Assembly (NCBI RefSeq): GCF_000317105.1
Contig: NC_019693.1
Coordinates: 2,418,001-2,482,000, forward strand
DNA from: Oscillatoria acuminata PCC 6304
GTDB taxonomy: Bacteria; Cyanobacteriota; Cyanobacteriia; Cyanobacteriales; Laspinemataceae
Direction of reading: 5' to 3'
DNA length: 64,000 nt
Made by a program: the position numbers and the translations under genes. The notes under the pieces were generated by a model that was given only the letters and a program-made list of their open reading frames with translations, was not told the DNA's origin and did not search any database. How positions within the stretch are numbered: the stretch's first letter is position 1; the number at the start of each line of letters is the position of its first letter. Below are positions 44,356 to 53,324 of this stretch, piece after piece.

Positions 44356-45342
44356 ATGAAATTAGATGTTAATAAAAAAAGCCGATTGTGGTGGACATTA
44401 TCCGCAGCAGTTGTGGTAGCTGGGTTGATTTCGATGGTGATTTCCTGGCAACAGTTGGGAGCACCCCTGCGTCCGAGTCTGGATTTTGTTGGGGGGACGC
44501 GGTTGCAGTTGGAATTGGATTGTTCTGTTCCAGGGAATTGCGATCGCCCAATTGAATCGGGGATGGTGCGATCGATTCTTACGACCCAAGGATTGGGCGG
44601 CAGTAGCATTCAAGTGGTCGGTGAGGACCGGCAAGCGTTATCCATTCGCACCTCTAACCTGGATGTGGAGCAACGCACGCAACTGGTGAATTCTTTAACG
44701 GAAGAATTGGGCAGTTTTGATCCAGACAAGAGTCAAATTGATACCGTGGGTCCAACCATTGGCCGTCAATTGTTTACCCAAGGACTCTTGGCTCTGATTG
44801 TTTCGTTTGCCGGGATTATTGTTTATCTCAGTTTCCGGTTCCAGTTTGATTATGCCCTGTTTGCGATCGTGGCTTTATTCCACGATGTATTGATCACTCT
44901 GGGGATTTTCTCGATTCTGGGACTGGTTTTGGGGATAGAAGTGGATAGCTTGTTTATTGTGGCGTTGCTCACGATTATCGGGTTCTCGGTGAATGATACC
45001 GTGGTGATTTACGATCGCATCCGGGAAACCCTCGCTCAGGATCAATCCAATCGCCCCATTGATCAAATCGTGGATGATGCGGTGAACCAAACCCTGGGGC
45101 GATCGATTAATACCACAGCTACCACAATGTTACCCTTGGTGGGGATTTTCCTGTTTGGCGGGGCCACCTTAAAATTCTTTGCCCTCGCCTTAATTGTGGG
45201 GTTTTTGGCTGGGGTTTATTCCAGTCTCTTTTTAGCGAGTACCTTATTAGTCTGGTGGCGACAACGCAACGGAAGAGGAATGTCCCCGGTTGCAGAGGGT
45301 CCACCCCCTGTGGAGACATCTCCAGACTCGAATGAGGGTTAG
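44356..45342 (+). CDS. secF: Protein translocase subunit SecF
   Basis: A 328-residue SecF, partner of SecD. I start at ATG 44356 ([20 protein letters not shown]), which has AGAGG about nine bases upstream; an in-frame GTG at 44335 is possible. It has a first membrane helix, the [16 protein letters not shown] motif, a soluble domain with the [15 protein letters not shown] signature and five helices with [15 protein letters not shown]. Two cysteines in the periplasmic region ([11 protein letters not shown]) could form a disulfide. It follows secD by 27 bp, so the two are co-transcribed. Confidence 0.94.
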   Translation: MKLDVNKKSRLWWTLSAAVVVAGLISMVISWQQLGAPLRPSLDFVGGTRLQLELDCSVPGNCDRPIESGMVRSILTTQGLGGSSIQVVGEDRQALSIRTSNLDVEQRTQLVNSLTEELGSFDPDKSQIDTVGPTIGRQLFTQGLLALIVSFAGIIVYLSFRFQFDYALFAIVALFHDVLITLGIFSILGLVLGIEVDSLFIVALLTIIGFSVNDTVVIYDRIRETLAQDQSNRPIDQIVDDAVNQTLGRSINTTATTMLPLVGIFLFGGATLKFFALALIVGFLAGVYSSLFLASTLLVWWRQRNGRGMSPVAEGPPPVETSPDSNEG

Positions 45343-45416
45343 TCCGGGTTAATGCTGCGTTGTTTTTCTGGATTTAGAGAGGTGAAAGTGATTTTCTATC
45401 AATTGAGATTGCTCTG

Positions 45417-45857
45417 ATGGAGAACAATCACGAATTTAGCGATCGCCCCCTCGACGCCGTTCCTCTCCAACCGGACCCCACGTTCGAGCAAGAAGTGCAA
45501 CGGTTACATGAGTACACCGTTGCCGCTCGTTGGGTGTTCGTGTTGCTGCTGTGGCTAACGGTGGGGAGTTTTAGCCTGTGGGCGTTGCGAGACGATATCA
45601 GACTGCTGTCTGAACATTTTACCTGGGCGAGTGTACGCTACGCCTTGAGTATGCGGTACAATCCCATCCCGGCGATCGGACTCACCTTTACCGTGAGTAT
45701 GACCGTTGCAGTTCTGGTTTGGCAAAGTCGCAACATTTTATTTGGAATGCCACAATCAGAGCGACACCGCCTAGAACAACAACTGCTTCGGATTCGCCAA
45801 CAGGGTCCCTCTCATCCCCTCTATTCCTGGATTGTCCAATCTCCAAGGCTGAAATAA
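45417..45857 (+). CDS. Small membrane protein of unknown function
   Basis: A 146-residue protein with two predicted membrane helices (VAARWVFVLLLWLTVGSFSL near residue 36 and PAIGLTFTVSMTVAVLVWQS near 83), an acidic N-terminal tail (MENNHEFSDRPLDAVPLQPD) and a basic C-terminal tail (RHRLEQQLLRIRQQGPSHPL). It follows secF by about 75 bp on the same strand and may be co-transcribed. I recall similar short cyanobacterial proteins but no function. Confidence 0.6.
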   Translation: MENNHEFSDRPLDAVPLQPDPTFEQEVQRLHEYTVAARWVFVLLLWLTVGSFSLWALRDDIRLLSEHFTWASVRYALSMRYNPIPAIGLTFTVSMTVAVLVWQSRNILFGMPQSERHRLEQQLLRIRQQGPSHPLYSWIVQSPRLK

Positions 45858-45980
45858 CAACCCGTCCGCTCCTCGTTTTTTTCTCGCAAAGGACAAAGCA
45901 AAAGTTAAGAACCCTTGCTGTGCGGGTCATCTTTAAATACCCGCAACTGGGTGAGCTTGAATCATCTCAAAAAATAGCTT

Positions 45981-46789
45981 GTGAAAACCGATACTATTTT
46001 TTACCGCATCTTTCAACAATATCCTCGCAGCTTTTTTGAACTCATCCACAGTTCCCCCGGGGACGCTGAGGAATATCAATTTACCTCCGTGGAAGTTAAA
46101 CAATTGGCATTTCGGTTGGACGGGTTATTTCTTCCGAAAACTGATAAATCGGATCAACCTTTTTACCTCGCCGAAGTCCAATTTCAAGCGGATGAAACGT
46201 TTTATTCTCGGATTTTTGCCGAACTTTTCCTCTACCTGCGTCAATACCAACCCCGCTCTCCTTATGGCGCGTGGTCATCATTTATCCCAGTCGAACCCAG
46301 GAACGAGAACAACGCTACCAATTCCACGAACTCCTAGACTCGGGGCGAGTCACGCGCATTTATCTCAATGAGTTAGATAACCCCGACGACTCATTAGGAT
46401 TTGCAATTGTTAAACTGGTGGTAGAATCGGAACAAGAGGCGATCGCTACCGCCAAACGCCTGATTGCCAAGGCCCAACAAGAACTGACCCGCGCACCTGT
46501 TCAACGGGATATCATTGAGTTAATCGAGACCATTATCGTTTATAAACTGCCCCAAACCAGTCGAGAGGAGATTGCCAAGATGTTAGGACTTACCGATTTA
46601 AAACAAACCCGCTTTTATCAAGAAGCGTTTGGCGAAGGTCGCGAAGAAGGTTGCCAGCAAACAAAACGAGACTTTGTGCAACGTCTTGCTAACCGAGGAG
46701 AAAGTTTAGAAGAGATTGCCCAATTGACTGACTTACCCCTGTCGGTGGTTCAAGAAATCTTGGACTCCTTGAAGCAATCGCAGGGGTAA
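45981..46789 (+). pseudogene. Frameshifted Rpn-type PD-(D/E)XK nuclease, unit 1
   Basis: Compared with the intact copy at 47169-47987, this copy has an extra AT at 46264-46265 (CCTTATGGCGCG against CCTTGGCGGG), which shifts the frame after YLRQYQPRSP. The N-terminal frame would end at 46337 and the C-terminal frame is open from about 46271 to 46789. Otherwise the copies are almost identical, so the damage looks recent. The repeat count in the hinge is one (EGREEGCQQ). The start is GTG 45981. Confidence 0.8.
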
Positions 46790-46837
46790 CAAGTCCTCTA
46801 TAAACTGCCCCAAGCCAGTCGAGAGGAGATTGCCAAG

Positions 46838-47089
46838 ATGTTAGGACTTACCGATTTAAAACAAACCCGCTTTTATCAAGAAGCGTTTGTCGAAGGTCGC
46901 GAAGAAGGTCGCGAAGAAGGTCGCGAAGAAGGTCGCGAAGAAGGTCGCGAAGAAGGTTGCCAGCAAGCAAAACGAGACTTTGTACAACGTCTTGCTAACC
47001 GAGGAGAAAGTTTAGAAGAGATTGCCCAATTGTCTGACTTACCCATGTCGGTAGTTCAAGAAATCTTGGACTCCTCGAAGCAATCTTAG
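46838..47089 (+). pseudogene. 3' fragment of the Rpn-type gene with five 12-bp repeats
   Basis: From TATAAACTGCCCCAAGCC (about 46799) onwards the sequence matches the last third of the full gene. An ATG at 46838 leaves an 83-codon frame, MLGLTDLKQTRFYQEAF, which contains GREE five times in a row. It could be translated as a separate short protein with the C-terminal helical domain (IAQLSDLPMSVVQEILD), or be a dead duplication product. Confidence 0.65.
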
Positions 47090-47168
47090 CCCTAACAAGT
47101 CCTCTCTGTGTGGGTCGTTTTGAAATACCCGCAACTGGGTGAGCTTGAATCATCTCAAAAAATAGCTC

Positions 47169-47987
47169 GTGAAAACCGATACCATTTTTTATCGCATCTT
47201 TCAACAATATCCTCCCAGCTTTTTTGAACTCATCCACAGTTCCCCCGGGGACGCAGAAGAGTATCAATTTACCTCCGTTGAAGTTAAACAATTGGCATTT
47301 CGGTTGGACGGGTTATTTCTGCCGAAAACCGATAAACCGGATCAACCTTTCTACCTCGCCGAAGTCCAATTTCAAGCGGATGAAACCTTTTATTCTCGGA
47401 TTTTTGCCGAACTTTTCCTCTACCTGCGTCAATACCAACCCCGTTCTCCTTGGCGGGTGGTCATCATTTATCCCAGTCGAACCCAGGAACGAGAACAACG
47501 CCACCAATTCCACGAACTCCTGGACTCGGGACGAGTCACTCGCATTTATCTCAATGAGTTAGACAACCCCGACGACTCATTAGGATTTGCAATTGTTAAA
47601 CTGGTGGTAGAATCGGAACAAGAGGCGATCTCTACCGCCAAACGCCTGATTGCCAAGGCCCAACAAGAACTGACCATTGCACCTGTTCAACGGGATATCA
47701 TTGAGTTAATCGAGACTATTATCGTTTATAAACTGCCCCAAGCCAGTCGAGAGGAGATTGCCAAGATGTTAGGACTTACCGATTTAAAACAAACCCGCTT
47801 TTATCAAGAAGCGTTTGTCGAAGGTCGCGAAGAAGGTCGCGAAGAAGGTCGCCAGCAAACAAAACGAGACTTTGTGCAACGTCTTGCTAACCGAGGAGAA
47901 AGTTTAGAAGAGATTGCCCAATTGTCTGACTTACCCCTGTCGGTGGTTCAAGAAATCTTGGACTCCTTGAAGCAATCGCAGGGGTAA
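47169..47987 (+). CDS. Rpn-family PD-(D/E)XK nuclease/putative transposase-associated protein (DUF2887-like)
   Basis: The intact copy, 272 residues from a GTG start. The N-terminal domain starts MKTDTIFYRIFQQYPPSFFE and has nuclease-like residues in FRLDGLFLP (Asp) and FYLAEVQFQADETFYSRIFA (Glu-x-Gln, as in Rpn proteins). Then come VVIIYPSRTQEREQRHQF, a helical region REEIAKMLGLTDLKQTRFYQ, two GREE repeats and a C-terminal HTH-like segment SLEEIAQLSDLPLSVVQEIL. Rpn proteins are PD-(D/E)XK DNases linked to recombination, and recent work ties some to phage defence; this is family knowledge. DUF2887 assignment is from memory. Confidence 0.75.
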   Translation: MKTDTIFYRIFQQYPPSFFELIHSSPGDAEEYQFTSVEVKQLAFRLDGLFLPKTDKPDQPFYLAEVQFQADETFYSRIFAELFLYLRQYQPRSPWRVVIIYPSRTQEREQRHQFHELLDSGRVTRIYLNELDNPDDSLGFAIVKLVVESEQEAISTAKRLIAKAQQELTIAPVQRDIIELIETIIVYKLPQASREEIAKMLGLTDLKQTRFYQEAFVEGREEGREEGRQQTKRDFVQRLANRGESLEEIAQLSDLPLSVVQEILDSLKQSQG

Positions 47988-48035
47988 CAAGTCCTCTATA
48001 AACTGCCCCAAGCCGGTCGAAAAGAGATTGCCAAG

Positions 48036-48281
48036 ATGTTAGGACTTACCGATTTAAAACAAACCCGCTTTTATCAAGAAGCGTTTGGTGAAGGTCGCCA
48101 AGAAGGTCGCCAAGAAGGTCGCCAAGAAGGTCGCCAAGAAGGTTGCCAGCAAGCAAAACGAGACTTTGTGGAACGTCTTGCTAACCGAGGAGAAAGTTTA
48201 GAAGAGATTGCCCAATTGTCTGACTTACCCCTGTCGGTAGTTCAAGAAATCTTGGACTCCTTGAAGCAATCTCAGGGGTAA
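48036..48281 (+). pseudogene. 3' fragment of the Rpn-type gene with four GRQE repeats
   Basis: The unit-2 counterpart of the fragment at 46838. The frame begins MLGLTDLKQTRFYQEAFGEG and carries four 12-bp repeats of the GGTCGCCAAGAA type (GRQE in place of GREE), then CQQAKRDFVERLANRG. Upstream TATAAACTGCCCCAAGCC matches the full gene. Confidence 0.65.
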
Positions 48282-48311
48282 CAAGTCTTCTACTCGTTAA
48301 GGGCTTTTTAC

Positions 48312-48502
48312 CTAGCCCTGTCAAGGTGATCAATTTAATGACCCCAAATCCTTATTTCTTGGACAGGCGATCACTCTCGCGCCCCTACAAGAGGTAAATT
48401 TGATGACGAAAAATCAGGGTTTCTTGTAGGGGCGTATTGCATACGCCCAAAAGAGGGCGTATGCAATACGCCCCTACAATCTACACCCCTTGACAGGGCT
48501 AG
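48312..48502. repeat. 191-bp MITE, CTAGCCCTGTCAAGGTG family, copy 2
   Basis: The ends CTAGCCCTGTCAAGGTG (48312-48328) and CCCCTTGACAGGGCTAG (48486-48502) match the element at 17048-17166. The flanks GGCTTTTTAC (48302-48311) and GGCTTGTTAC (48503-48512) are a 10-bp target duplication with one mismatch. Inside is the palindrome TGTAGGGGCGTATTGCATAC (48425-48478) and a second GCGCCCCTACA motif. Confidence 0.8.
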
Positions 48503-48519
48503 GGCTTGTTACCCCTGTT

Positions 48520-49323
48520 CTATCCTCGAAAAAACTGGCGGAAATCTTCATCTTGGGTACTCAATTTTACCCAGTCTGCTCCTGCTTTAGTTAATTTTTC
48601 CACCAGCCGATCGCAGGCGGGGCGTTCTGTGGAATAATGACCCGCATCAATCAGGACTAAGCCGCGATCGCGCGCTTCCTGGAATTGATGAAATTTGCAA
48701 TCTGAGGTGAGATAAGCCTCGGCACCGGCTTGGACCACCGCATCAATATAACTCGCTCCCGAACCGCCTAAAACCGCTACCCGGCGGATGCGCTGCTGGG
48801 GGTCAGCAGGAGAAACAATCAGTTCTGGCGGCTGCAATTTTTCTTGAATGAGGGTTAACAAATCCCCGAGGGAAAGTGCCGGTTCTAGTTGTCCAATTCT
48901 GCCATAACCAAGTCCCGCTTGGGTGGGGACAACTGGCTTAACTTGTTTGAGTTTTAAGAGCTGCGCTAGGACATCGGCAGTGCCATGATTCACTTGGTCA
49001 AAGTTGGTGTGAGCGCTGTAAATACCAATGCGATGGGTAAAGGCAAGTTTTGCCATCTCCCCAATTGCCTCACCGCTACAGAGGTGATTGACTCCGCCAA
49101 AAATCAGGGGATGGTGAGCGAAGATTAAATTAACGGGTTCGCCGGTTTGTTGGAGGGCGATGGCTTCTTGCATCACGGCTAAGGTGGGGGTTAAACAGAC
49201 TAACACTTTAGCCGGTTCGGTTAAGATTCCCGGTTCGATTTGCCAACCACAATTATCCCACTTTTCTTGCCATGCTGGGTTCGCCCAGCCTTCAAACCAT
49301 TTGATTAGCTCGGAAATCTTCAT
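48520..49323 (-). CDS. Nif3-like dinuclear metal centre protein (YbgI family)
   Basis: A 267-residue member of the Nif3/YbgI/DUF34 family, which forms hexameric toroids with two metal ions per subunit; related to GTP cyclohydrolase-like folds. Ligand motifs are LIFAHHPLIFGGVNHL near residue 67 and LIDAGHYSTERPACDRL near 225. Start MKISELIKWFEGWANPAWQE with a GNCGWQ-like element (WDNCGWQIEPG). The biochemical role is not settled. Confidence 0.9.
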   Translation of the reverse strand: MKISELIKWFEGWANPAWQEKWDNCGWQIEPGILTEPAKVLVCLTPTLAVMQEAIALQQTGEPVNLIFAHHPLIFGGVNHLCSGEAIGEMAKLAFTHRIGIYSAHTNFDQVNHGTADVLAQLLKLKQVKPVVPTQAGLGYGRIGQLEPALSLGDLLTLIQEKLQPPELIVSPADPQQRIRRVAVLGGSGASYIDAVVQAGAEAYLTSDCKFHQFQEARDRGLVLIDAGHYSTERPACDRLVEKLTKAGADWVKLSTQDEDFRQFFRG

Positions 49324-49894
49324 GTTGCTACTCAGTCATCCCTTTATACAGCCTCAGTTTCAGTTTAACAAAGCTGCTGGAAGTTAAGCGCGATCGCCCA
49401 GAGTTAAGGGGCGAATGAAAGCTCGGGGTAATCTACTCAACCCGGGATGAAGTCAGGGGCGATCGCACCTTAATCTGGACGACCCCAGGCAAAAGACCGG
49501 CTTTCCCGCTTACCGGGGTAGCCTCATGAGCATTTAAGAAACCATTTGACTAGGGTTGATTCGATTAGTTCAACTTCCTGTACCTTTCCTGCTCCGTTAA
49601 AGATTGCGCTTAAAACCTAAGCCTTGTAAATATTCCTCTAGGGAGAGTTAATTTAGAGATTTTAATTTTATAACTAAAAAAGTTTATTTTTCATTTATTC
49701 TATTTTTATTTAAAGTAATTTTTATTTGTTGTGATACTTTGCAAAACATTAGATTAAACATCTGAAGCAAAATAATTGCTTGCTTTTTCTCAAGAAAATC
49801 TAAGTTTTGCGGAAGGGCAGAAAAATAAAAAATATGTTATAAACTGATAGATGGAAAATTACTTTTGACCAATCCGACTACCAGGAGTTCATTT
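49324..49894. promoter_or_regulatory. AT-rich region upstream of the antiporter
   Basis: No gene seen. The last 200 bases are strongly AT-rich. TGTTATAAA (49835-49843) is an extended -10-like element about 52 bases before the ATG. No strong -35 is recognisable. Confidence 0.35.
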
Positions 49895-51970
49895 ATGCCC
49901 AACCTTTGGCCGTTGATTGAAACGAATGGGGGAGACATCACCCGGTTGTTAATGGGAACTCCCTTGGCTCAAGTTTTAAGCGGTCCAATTAAAGACCCCG
50001 TTGCCATTTTTTTGATTATCATGGCAATGATGCTGATTGCGCCTTTGGTGTTTGAGCGGTTAAAACTGCCGGGAATTGTGGGTCTAATTCTAGCTGGAGT
50101 GGCCATCGGACCCTACGGGTTGGGATTATTAGCCCGCGATGAGACCATTGTGCTATTAGGCACAGTGGGGTTACTCTTTTTAATGTTTATGGCGGGGTTA
50201 GAAACCAGTTTAGATGACCTAAAACTCAATGCCGATAAAGCCATTGTTTTTGGGTTAGCAACCTTTGCCATTCCGATGGTATTGGGAACTGGGGCGATGT
50301 TGTTGCTAGGATATAGTTGGTTAGCCGCAATTCTGGTTGCCTCTTGTTTTGCCTCTCATACCCTGTTGGCATTGCCGGTTTTGACCCGCTTGGGAATCAT
50401 GCGCGCACAAGCGGTAACAGCCACTTTGGGCGGAACTTTAATCACGAATGTCCTGGCGTTGTTAGTGTTAGCTGTTGTTGTTAAAGCTCATGGGGGTGAG
50501 TTAACCCTACAATTTTGGCTCTTTCTGATCCCTGCCTTGGTAATTTACACCGTTGCTACCTTGTGGGGAGTTCCCAAACTCGGGCGATGGTTTTTTAGAA
50601 AATTTGGTCATGATGAAGGGGCAGAATTTACCTTTGTAGTTGCCACCTTGCTGGTGGTTTCTTATGTGGCTCAATTGATTGAAATTGAGGCCATTATTGG
50701 AGCATTTTTAGCGGGAGTTGCCATTACTCAATTGATTCCTGCTTTGAGTCCTTTAATGAATCGGATTCAATTTATTGGAAATACCCTTTTTGTCCCCTTC
50801 TTTCTGCTGTCCGTGGGGATGTTAATTGACCCGATGATTCTGATTAGTGAACCGCGATCGCTCGTGGTGGCGGGGGTGATGATTGGGGCTGAATTTATTG
50901 CTAAATATCTAGCCGCCTGGGGTTCAGGGAAGTTATTTGGCTGGACCTTTCCCAGTACGATGGTGGTATTTGGGTTATCCGTCGCTCAAGCTGCTTCTAC
51001 CCTAGCTGCGGTTACCGTTGCTTATGAGATAGAACTGGTGGATGAAGTTACCGTCAATGGCATTATTGCGATGATTCTCGTCAGTTGCATTGCCTCTCCT
51101 TGGATTACCGCCAAGTGGGGAAAAGGGGTGAAACCGGAGGAGAAAGTGACAACTAGTGAAACTCAAGGGTTGACCGATCGCGTTTTAGTTCCCGTTGCCA
51201 ACCCCAGTACAGAAGATAATCTCTTAACTTTAGCGATTTTATTGGCCAAAAACTCCAAAGGAACCTTGCTCCCCTTGCACGTTCTTTCTGATAAAAATGG
51301 CAAGGTTTCCCCAGAGCAAAGAATTCAACAAACCCAGTTATTAGCGGCAGCCGAAACCATTGCTCATGCGGCAACTGTGGCAGTGGAACCCATTGGTCGA
51401 ATTGATGCCGCGATCGCCGGTGGAATTGTTCGCAGTGCCTCGGAACGCAATGCCACCTTAATTATTTGTGGGTGGAAAGGATATTCCACCTATCGGGAAA
51501 ATTTCTTTGGCGATGTAATTGATCGGATTGTGCGGCGATCGCCAGTTCCAGTTCTGATTACCCGATTTCCCCAACCCATCGAAAATACCGCCCGGATCTT
51601 TGTCGCTGCCACGGAAGCGGAAACCCCCTCTTGGGAATTTAAACAAACCTTAGAAATTGCCAATAGTATCGCCACTGAACTCAAGGCTAACTTACAGTTA
51701 TTATTGATTGTCACTGGGGGTTCTAAAGACGTTGAGTTTGACCTCGAATCCTTTGGATTGAGCGAAACCACTCCGGTGCAACGCCTGCGGGGAAACTTTG
51801 TTAGAAAAGTATCAAGAATGCTCAAAACCGATGATTTATTAGTCTTAACCTCCGGTTCCCATCAACATCAAGCCTTTGGGTCATCTGGGAGATTAGTAGA
51901 ACCGGAAGCGATCGTCCGTGCACATCCGGATGTGGCAACCATTGTCGCTCATTTCCCACCCCGGATTTAA
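49895..51970 (+). CDS. Cation:proton antiporter (CPA2) with C-terminal universal-stress-type domain
   Basis: About 691 residues from ATG 49895, which has AGGAG nine bases upstream; an in-frame TTG at 49865 would add ten residues. The N-terminal 400 residues have about twelve membrane helices, with CPA2 features LPGIVGLILAGVAIGPYG, GLLFLMFMAGLETSLDDLKL, FASHTLLALPVLTRLGIM and IEAIIGAFLAGVAITQLIPA. The C-terminal half is soluble with two UspA-like stretches (DRVLVPVANPSTEDNLLTLA and RIFVAATEAETPSWEFKQTL), so it probably senses or is regulated by nucleotides. It exchanges Na+ or K+ for H+ (ion not resolvable). Confidence 0.85.
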   Translation: MPNLWPLIETNGGDITRLLMGTPLAQVLSGPIKDPVAIFLIIMAMMLIAPLVFERLKLPGIVGLILAGVAIGPYGLGLLARDETIVLLGTVGLLFLMFMAGLETSLDDLKLNADKAIVFGLATFAIPMVLGTGAMLLLGYSWLAAILVASCFASHTLLALPVLTRLGIMRAQAVTATLGGTLITNVLALLVLAVVVKAHGGELTLQFWLFLIPALVIYTVATLWGVPKLGRWFFRKFGHDEGAEFTFVVATLLVVSYVAQLIEIEAIIGAFLAGVAITQLIPALSPLMNRIQFIGNTLFVPFFLLSVGMLIDPMILISEPRSLVVAGVMIGAEFIAKYLAAWGSGKLFGWTFPSTMVVFGLSVAQAASTLAAVTVAYEIELVDEVTVNGIIAMILVSCIASPWITAKWGKGVKPEEKVTTSETQGLTDRVLVPVANPSTEDNLLTLAILLAKNSKGTLLPLHVLSDKNGKVSPEQRIQQTQLLAAAETIAHAATVAVEPIGRIDAAIAGGIVRSASERNATLIICGWKGYSTYRENFFGDVIDRIVRRSPVPVLITRFPQPIENTARIFVAATEAETPSWEFKQTLEIANSIATELKANLQLLLIVTGGSKDVEFDLESFGLSETTPVQRLRGNFVRKVSRMLKTDDLLVLTSGSHQHQAFGSSGRLVEPEAIVRAHPDVATIVAHFPPRI

Positions 51971-52003
51971 CCCCGATCAGCTTTGGGGATGTCCCGGAAT
52001 GGG

Positions 52004-52031
52004 GTAGGGGTAGTTCATAGACTACCCCTAC
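52004..52031. terminator. Bidirectional terminator hairpin
   Basis: GTAGGGGTAGT (52004-52014) pairs perfectly with ACTACCCCTAC (52021-52031), loop TCATAG. It sits between the convergent ends of the antiporter (51970) and AI-2E transporter (52062) genes. Confidence 0.65.
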
Positions 52032-52061
52032 TCTGGATAGCGGTGATCACTCAGTCAGATT

Positions 52062-53147
52062 CTATATGGATTCGGTGACTCTTTCACCCTGGCGATCGCC
52101 CACCTCCAGTTCATATTTAGAAGGTTTATTTTTCCATTTGTCCATAATATCTTTAAAATACAACTCTTGAATCCAAATCTGAGCCACCACGGTCAGCGGG
52201 AGGGCTAACAATAATCCCAACACCCCAAAAATACTGGCAAAGAAAATTTGTGCCACCAGGGTGACCGCTGGTAACAGAGAGACTTGTTTGGCCATCACTG
52301 TAGGGGTCAGCCAATAACTTTCAATCTGTTGAATAATGATATACCAAATCAAAACCGCCAAGGCTTTCCAAGGTGCATCTAATAAGGCAATCATCAAGGG
52401 AAAGACCGCGCTCATGGTGGGGCCAATATTGGGAATGAAATTAAAAAGTCCCGCCATCAAGGCATGAACTAAAACTAGATCTACTTGTAACATCCATAGT
52501 CCAACTCCACTCAAACTCCCAATAAAAATACAATTAATCGTAATTCCAGCCAACCAATTTCCTAAACCAATTTCACATTCATCTAAAATTTCATTGGCAC
52601 GACGGCGATAAAAAGACGGAAAGAGCCGAACAAATGCCTGTCGATATTCCAACGGATTGGCTAACAGCATTAAGGTCAGCACCATCACAAATAAAAGCTG
52701 AAGGGCAATTCTAAAGGAATTGGAGAAGAAATCGAAAAAATTCGTGGCCGATCGCAGGACGAATGGCTGTAACTGGACAATCAACTCAGCCAAACTCGGC
52801 GGTTGTGGTAACCAAAGCGGCAACTGAGTTTCCACCGATCGCAGCCAAACCCGCAATGCTACAAACACTTGCGGTAATAGCTCAATCATCCGTTGAGACT
52901 GTTCGAGAAACTGGGGAACCACCAGCCAAATAAACAGCACATTGAACAAAACCGTCAAACAGAGGGTGATAAAAATAGCAACGGTGCGGTTGAGACGTAA
53001 CCGCTTTTGGAACTGCTTGGCAATACTATTGAGAGCAGTAGCAAAAACAACCGCAACAAATAACAGTAACAACAATTGCCGAATTTCCCACAGAATATAA
53101 AGGGAAATCAGAATGGCAACAAAACCCAGCCATTGACCAAATTTCAC
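52062..53147 (-). CDS. AI-2E family transporter (UPF0118 membrane protein)
   Basis: A 361-residue membrane protein of the AI-2 exporter/UPF0118 family. It begins at GTG 53145-53147 (MKFGQWLGFVAILISLYILW) and has about seven to eight hydrophobic segments. Landmarks include LVVPQFLEQSQRMIELLPQV, MAGLFNFIPNIGPTMSAVFP and SLLPAVTLVAQIFFASIFGV with the family's LGLLLALPLTVVAQIWIQEL end. Members export small molecules or ions; a role in AI-2 transport is only one of several and cannot be assumed. It is convergent with the antiporter and divergent from chlD. Confidence 0.85.
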   Translation of the reverse strand: MKFGQWLGFVAILISLYILWEIRQLLLLLFVAVVFATALNSIAKQFQKRLRLNRTVAIFITLCLTVLFNVLFIWLVVPQFLEQSQRMIELLPQVFVALRVWLRSVETQLPLWLPQPPSLAELIVQLQPFVLRSATNFFDFFSNSFRIALQLLFVMVLTLMLLANPLEYRQAFVRLFPSFYRRRANEILDECEIGLGNWLAGITINCIFIGSLSGVGLWMLQVDLVLVHALMAGLFNFIPNIGPTMSAVFPLMIALLDAPWKALAVLIWYIIIQQIESYWLTPTVMAKQVSLLPAVTLVAQIFFASIFGVLGLLLALPLTVVAQIWIQELYFKDIMDKWKNKPSKYELEVGDRQGERVTESI

Positions 53148-53233
53148 AGATGTTGCTCTTTAGAGATAATAGACTTTCCTTTAGGAATATAGCTCATGAC
53201 CTCGCCAGATGGAGGAGAGGGGCCTCGATTTTA

Positions 53234-53287
53234 GGGCAGGTGACTGCCTCTGTCCGGTAAAAAATCCCCGGACCTGCCCGCTTTTTT
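53234..53287 (+). promoter_or_regulatory. Terminator-like hairpin in the chlD leader
   Basis: GGGCAGGT (53234-53241) pairs perfectly with ACCTGCCC (53272-53279), followed by GCTTTTTTG. An inner stem, GTCCGG (53252-53257) with CCGGAC (53268-53273), competes with two of the outer-stem bases. The structure has the form of an intrinsic terminator but lies upstream of chlD on the coding strand, where no gene ends. Confidence 0.5.
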
Positions 53288-53324
53288 GATATTCTGAACC
53301 ATTGGACTAGCAATTATTCAAACC

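Larger units (their letters stand above)
45921..48290 (+). repeat. Tandem duplication of an Rpn-type nuclease locus (two units of about 1.2 kb)
   Basis: Unit 1 (45921-47107) and unit 2 (47108-48290) each contain a full-length gene followed by a 3' fragment. Matching features are the leader AAATACCCGCAACTGGGTGA before both full genes (GTG starts at 45981 and 47169), the same junction GGGGTAACAAGTCCTCTATA before both fragments, and near-identical coding sequence. Copies differ mainly in the number of 12-bp GGTCGCGAAGAA or GGTCGCCAAGAA repeats. Confidence 0.85.

Noticed and set aside
46800-48281. CRISPR array or direct-repeat locus
   Set aside because: The 12-bp repeats are in frame inside coding sequence and have no spacers; the pattern is a protein minisatellite.
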